Assembly: GCA_937864895.1 (NCBI GenBank)
Contig: CALMDF010000362.1
Coordinates: 1 to 7,262 of the forward strand
Length of the DNA: 7,262 bases
Source: an uncultured Holophagales bacterium
Lineage (GTDB): Bacteria > Acidobacteriota > Thermoanaerobaculia > UBA5066
Reading direction: 5' to 3'
Every line of letters begins with the position of its first letter. Within the stretch, counting starts at the first letter, position 1. The position numbers and the translations under genes were made by a program. The notes below the pieces were generated by a model. That model made no database searches, was not told where the DNA came from, and was given only the letters and a program-made list of their open reading frames with translations. Positions 4,352 through 7,262 of this stretch are shown in pieces.

Positions 4352-5686
4352 GTGGCCGCCCTCGTCGGAGACGCCGCGGGGAGCGGGGACGTTCTCGTCG
4401 CGCGGGCGACGGCGGCGGGGGCCGGGGCCCTCGCGATCGTCCGCCTGAGCGGCCCTTCGGGGAGAACGCTCGACGTGGCGCGGGGCCTCGCGCCCCGCGT
4501 CCCCTTCCCGCCGGAGGCGCGACACGCCTACTTCTCGCCGCTCCTCGACGCGGACGGGGCCGTCGTGGACGAGGGGCTCTTCCTCTTCTTCCGCGCCCCG
4601 GCGTCGTCGACGGGAGAGGAGGTCGTGGAGCTCCACGCCCACGGCTCGCCGGCCGTCGTCGAGGAGCTCGTCCGGGCAGCCGTGTCGCGCGGGGCGCGGA
4701 GGGCGCGGCCTGGGGAGTTCACGAGGAGGGCGCTGGCGAACGGCAAGCTGGACCTCGCGCGGGCCGAGGGGGTCGGTCTCCTCGCCGCGGCGGCGAGCCG
4801 CGGCGAGGCGCGCCGCGCGATCGGCCTCGTGCGGGGCGAGCTCTCCCGGCGGGTGGCGCTCGTGCGGGAGGATCTGCTCGGGGCCCTCGTCGAGCTCGAG
4901 GCGAGGCTCGACTTCGGAGACGAGCTGGCGGCCGGGGACGACGGGCCCGCGCTGGCCCGCCTCGATCGCGCGCGGCGGACCCTGGAAGCGCTCGGCGAGG
5001 AAGTGGGCGCGGGGAGAGTCGCCGAAGGCGTCCCGACGGTCGTCATCGCCGGCCCTCCCAACGCCGGGAAGTCGACGCTCTTCAACGCGCTCCTCGGGGA
5101 GGACCGCGCCCTCGTGACCGAGGTGCCCGGGACCACGCGGGACGCCGTTTCCGAGCTCGTGGAGATCTGCGGCGAGAGGGTCCGGCTCGTGGACACCGCG
5201 GGGCTTCGGGAGGCCGGAGACCCGGTCGAGAAGCTCGGGGTGGAGGCGGCCCGGCGGGCGGTGGCGGGGGCGGACCTCGTCCTCGTGACGCGCGAGCCGG
5301 GCGCCGGGGCGGAGACGGGCCTCGACCTCCCTTCGGGCGTCGCCCCCCTTCTCGTCGGGACGAAGGCCGACCTGGGCCCCGCGGGCGGGGCGGGCGGGCT
5401 CCGGGTGAGCGCGAGGACGGGCGCAGGGCTCGAGGAGCTGCGGCGCGAGATCGGCCGACGGCTCGGCGCCGGAGGGGAGGGCGGCTCCTTCACCGGGCTG
5501 CCGCGGCAGGGGGAGGCTCTCCGGCGGGCGGCGGTGGCGCTCGACGGGCTCGGTCCCGCAACCCCGGGCGAGCTGGCGGCGGCGGGAGCCCGGGCGGCGC
5601 TGCACGCGCTCGGCGAGATCACGGGGGAGACGGCGACAGAGGATCTGCTGGACCGGGTGTTTTCCACGTTCTGCGTCGGGAAGTGA
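4352..5686 (+). CDS. mnmE: tRNA uridine-5-carboxymethylaminomethyl(34) synthesis GTPase MnmE
   Basis: MnmE works with MnmG to add aminomethyl or carboxymethylaminomethyl groups to U34 of certain tRNAs, using methylene-tetrahydrofolate and GTP hydrolysis. The 444 residues hold the N-terminal folate-binding domain (LAIVRLSG 27-34; GEEVVELHAHGSP 88-100; RPGEFTRRALANGKLDLARAE 119-139), then a helical domain with an inserted G domain: G1 GPPNAGKST (234-242), G2 GTTRD (260-264), G3 DTAG (281-284), G4 TKAD (337-340). The C terminus ends in LGEITGETATEDLLDRVF and the essential C-V-G-K (441-444). Two features are odd: G4 is TKAD rather than NKxD, and the usual A-E-A-V-x-D-L-I is A-E-G-V-G-L-L. The GTG start has GGAGGGG 8 nt upstream. 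A short hairpin (CGGCG/CGCCG, 4318-4333) lies between yidC and this ribosome site. mnmG follows after one base. Confidence 0.96.
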   Translation: MAALVGDAAGSGDVLVARATAAGAGALAIVRLSGPSGRTLDVARGLAPRVPFPPEARHAYFSPLLDADGAVVDEGLFLFFRAPASSTGEEVVELHAHGSPAVVEELVRAAVSRGARRARPGEFTRRALANGKLDLARAEGVGLLAAAASRGEARRAIGLVRGELSRRVALVREDLLGALVELEARLDFGDELAAGDDGPALARLDRARRTLEALGEEVGAGRVAEGVPTVVIAGPPNAGKSTLFNALLGEDRALVTEVPGTTRDAVSELVEICGERVRLVDTAGLREAGDPVEKLGVEAARRAVAGADLVLVTREPGAGAETGLDLPSGVAPLLVGTKADLGPAGGAGGLRVSARTGAGLEELRREIGRRLGAGGEGGSFTGLPRQGEALRRAAVALDGLGPATPGELAAAGARAALHALGEITGETATEDLLDRVFSTFCVGK

Positions 5687-5687
5687 A

Positions 5688-7262
5688 ATGCGGGAGCGCT
5701 ACGACGTCGTGGTGGTGGGCGGGGGGCACGCCGGGGCCGAGGCGGCGCACGCCGCCGCCCGGCTCGGCTGCCGGACGCTCCTCCTGACGCGGGACCTCGG
5801 GGCGGTCGCGCGGATGAGCTGCAACCCGGCGATCGGCGGGCTCGCGAAGGGGCAGGCCGTCCGCGAGGTCGACGCGCTCGGCGGGCTGATGGGTCGGGTC
5901 GCGGACCGGACGGGGATCCAGTTCAAGGTCCTGAACGCCTCGCGAGGCCCGGCCGTTCAGGGGCTCCGGTGCCAGTCGGACAAGCGCGCGTACTCGTTCG
6001 AGATGGGGGCGCTTCTCTGCGCCTTGCCCGGGCTCGAGCTGAGGGAGGGGGCGGCCGGCGGGTTCCTTCTCTCCGGCGGGCGGCTCGCCGGGCTTCGGCT
6101 CGAGGACGGCTCCGAGATCCTCTGCGGCGCCGCCGTGGTCACGAGCGGGACGTTTCTCCAGGGGCTCATCCACGTCGGCGCGGCGACCCACGCCGCCGGA
6201 CGGTGGGGCGAGCCGCCCTGCGCCGGGCTCTCTGGGGCGCTCCGCGCGGTGGGGCTCCGGACGGGGCGGATGAAGACCGGCACGCCGCCGCGCGTCCACG
6301 CGGATTCGATCGACCGGGCGAAGACGGCGCGCGCGAAAGGGGACGAACGGCCGCGGCCGTTCTCCTTCCGGAGCCGCGGAGGGGCGTTCCCGCTCCTTCC
6401 GCAGGTGGACTGCTGGCTGACGCACACGAGCGAGCGGACGCACGACCTGATCCGGGGGAACCTCGATCGATCCCCGCTCTACTCCGGCGCGATCGTCGGA
6501 AGGGGGCCCCGGTACTGCCCGTCAATAGAAGACAAGGTGGTCCGATTTCCGGATCGCGATCGGCACCAGGTGTTCATCGAGCCCGAAGGACTGGACACCG
6601 AATGGACCTACCTGAGCGGCCTCTCGATGTCCCTCCCGGCCGATCTTCAGGAGGAGATCGTCCGGAGCCTACCCGGGCTCGAGCGGGCGGAGATCCTCCG
6701 GCCCGCCTACGCGGTGGAGTACGACGTCGTCTTCCCCGAGCAGCTCGACGACACCCTCGAGGCCCGCGCCCTTCCGGGCCTCTTCCTGGCGGGACAGGTG
6801 AACGGGACCTCGGGGTACGAGGAGGCCGCCGGTCAGGGACTCGTGGCGGGGGTGAACGCGGCGGCGGTCTCCCGCGGCCGGGAAGCCGAGCCCTTCGTTC
6901 TCGGTCGCCACGAGGCCTACATCGGCGTCATGATCGACGACCTGGTGACTCTCGGCGCCGACGAGCCCTATCGCCTTCTGACGTCGCGGGCGGAGCACCG
7001 GCTCCTTCTCGGCGCCGACTCTGCCTACGCCCGGCTGACGCCTCGGGCCCTGGAGCGCGGGCTCCTGTCCGAGGAGGACGCCGCGCCCGTCCTCGAGAGG
7101 GAGGCGCGTCTCCGGCGCGGGCGGGCGGCGCTCGACGCGGCCCGGCTCGTCCCGGACCGGGCGACGCTGGCCGAGCTCGAGGAGCACGGCCTCGCGCTCT
7201 CGGAGCAGACGACAGCCGCGGGGCCCCTCCGGAGACCCGACGCCCCGGCGTCGCTGAGGGGA
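5688..7262 (+). CDS. mnmG: tRNA uridine-5-carboxymethylaminomethyl(34) synthesis enzyme MnmG (3' end outside window)
   Basis: The frame is open without a stop for 525 codons to the window edge; the family is about 620-630 residues, so roughly 100 are missing. MnmG is the FAD- and NADH-using partner of MnmE in the wobble-uridine modification. Visible motifs: dinucleotide-binding VVVVGGGHAGAEAA (7-20), MSCNPAIGGLAKGQ (43-56), LNASRGPAV (82-90), RMKTGTPPR (194-202), LTHTSERTHDLIRGNLDRSP (244-263), GRGPRYCPSIEDKVVRF (271-287), FIEPEGL (296-302), AGQVNGTSGYEEAAGQGL (368-385) and DDLVTLGADEPYRLLTSRAEHRLLL (417-441). The two conserved cysteines, Cys45 and Cys277, are present. The ATG begins one base after the mnmE stop, with a weak GGGAAGTGA ribosome site inside the mnmE end, so translation is probably coupled. 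Adjacent mnmE and mnmG would give matched amounts of the two subunits. Confidence 0.96.
   Translation, partial: MRERYDVVVVGGGHAGAEAAHAAARLGCRTLLLTRDLGAVARMSCNPAIGGLAKGQAVREVDALGGLMGRVADRTGIQFKVLNASRGPAVQGLRCQSDKRAYSFEMGALLCALPGLELREGAAGGFLLSGGRLAGLRLEDGSEILCGAAVVTSGTFLQGLIHVGAATHAAGRWGEPPCAGLSGALRAVGLRTGRMKTGTPPRVHADSIDRAKTARAKGDERPRPFSFRSRGGAFPLLPQVDCWLTHTSERTHDLIRGNLDRSPLYSGAIVGRGPRYCPSIEDKVVRFPDRDRHQVFIEPEGLDTEWTYLSGLSMSLPADLQEEIVRSLPGLERAEILRPAYAVEYDVVFPEQLDDTLEARALPGLFLAGQVNGTSGYEEAAGQGLVAGVNAAAVSRGREAEPFVLGRHEAYIGVMIDDLVTLGADEPYRLLTSRAEHRLLLGADSAYARLTPRALERGLLSEEDAAPVLEREARLRRGRAALDAARLVPDRATLAELEEHGLALSEQTTAAGPLRRPDAPASLRG

Noticed and set aside
4190..5605. Minus-strand open frames opposite mnmE
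   Set aside because: mnmE is unambiguous on the plus strand; these are frame shadows.
5660..5668. DnaA-box-like TTTTCCACG near the mnmE end
   Set aside because: It mismatches at two positions including the final A and encodes conserved residues of the MnmE C terminus; it stands alone.

Overview
This is a core chromosomal window from a very GC-rich bacterium (roughly 70% G+C by eye, almost all codons ending in G or C, several GTG/TTG starts). YidC has a large periplasmic domain after its first membrane segment, which points to a Gram-negative (two-membrane) organism. The DnaN start and gene order would fit Acidobacteriota or a similar high-GC phylum, but that placement is tentative. I see no mobile element, CRISPR array, tRNA, rRNA or recent insertion.

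Layout, left to right. (1) The first 14 codons of dnaN, leftward and cut by the window edge. (2) A 223-bp intergenic region (45-267) with the parts of a replication origin: DnaA-box-like sites, a GC-rich block, a five-unit DnaA-trio run and a 49-bp AT-rich tract that is 67% A+T. (3) dnaA, leftward, with a DnaA-box-like site over its GTG start. (4) A 211-bp divergent region (1588-1798) with several inverted repeats and a good promoter for the rightward genes. (5) A rightward cluster rpmH, rnpA, yidD, yidC, mnmE and mnmG (3' end outside the window). Its gene-to-gene gaps are 42, -4, 21, 37 and 1 nt, so it is probably one operon.

The leftward arm starts replication (DnaA opens oriC; DnaN is the sliding clamp). 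The rightward arm joins a ribosomal protein (bL34), the RNase P protein, membrane insertion factors (YidD, YidC) and the MnmE-MnmG enzyme that modifies the wobble uridine of tRNAs. This is an ancient conserved neighbourhood. The jag/khg gene often found between yidC and mnmE is absent.

The most interesting content is non-coding. It includes the origin with DnaA-trios oriented as in Bacillus subtilis, the DnaA site on the dnaA start codon, two mutually exclusive hairpins after rpmH, and a 28-bp perfect palindrome inside yidC. No new multi-gene system is present.
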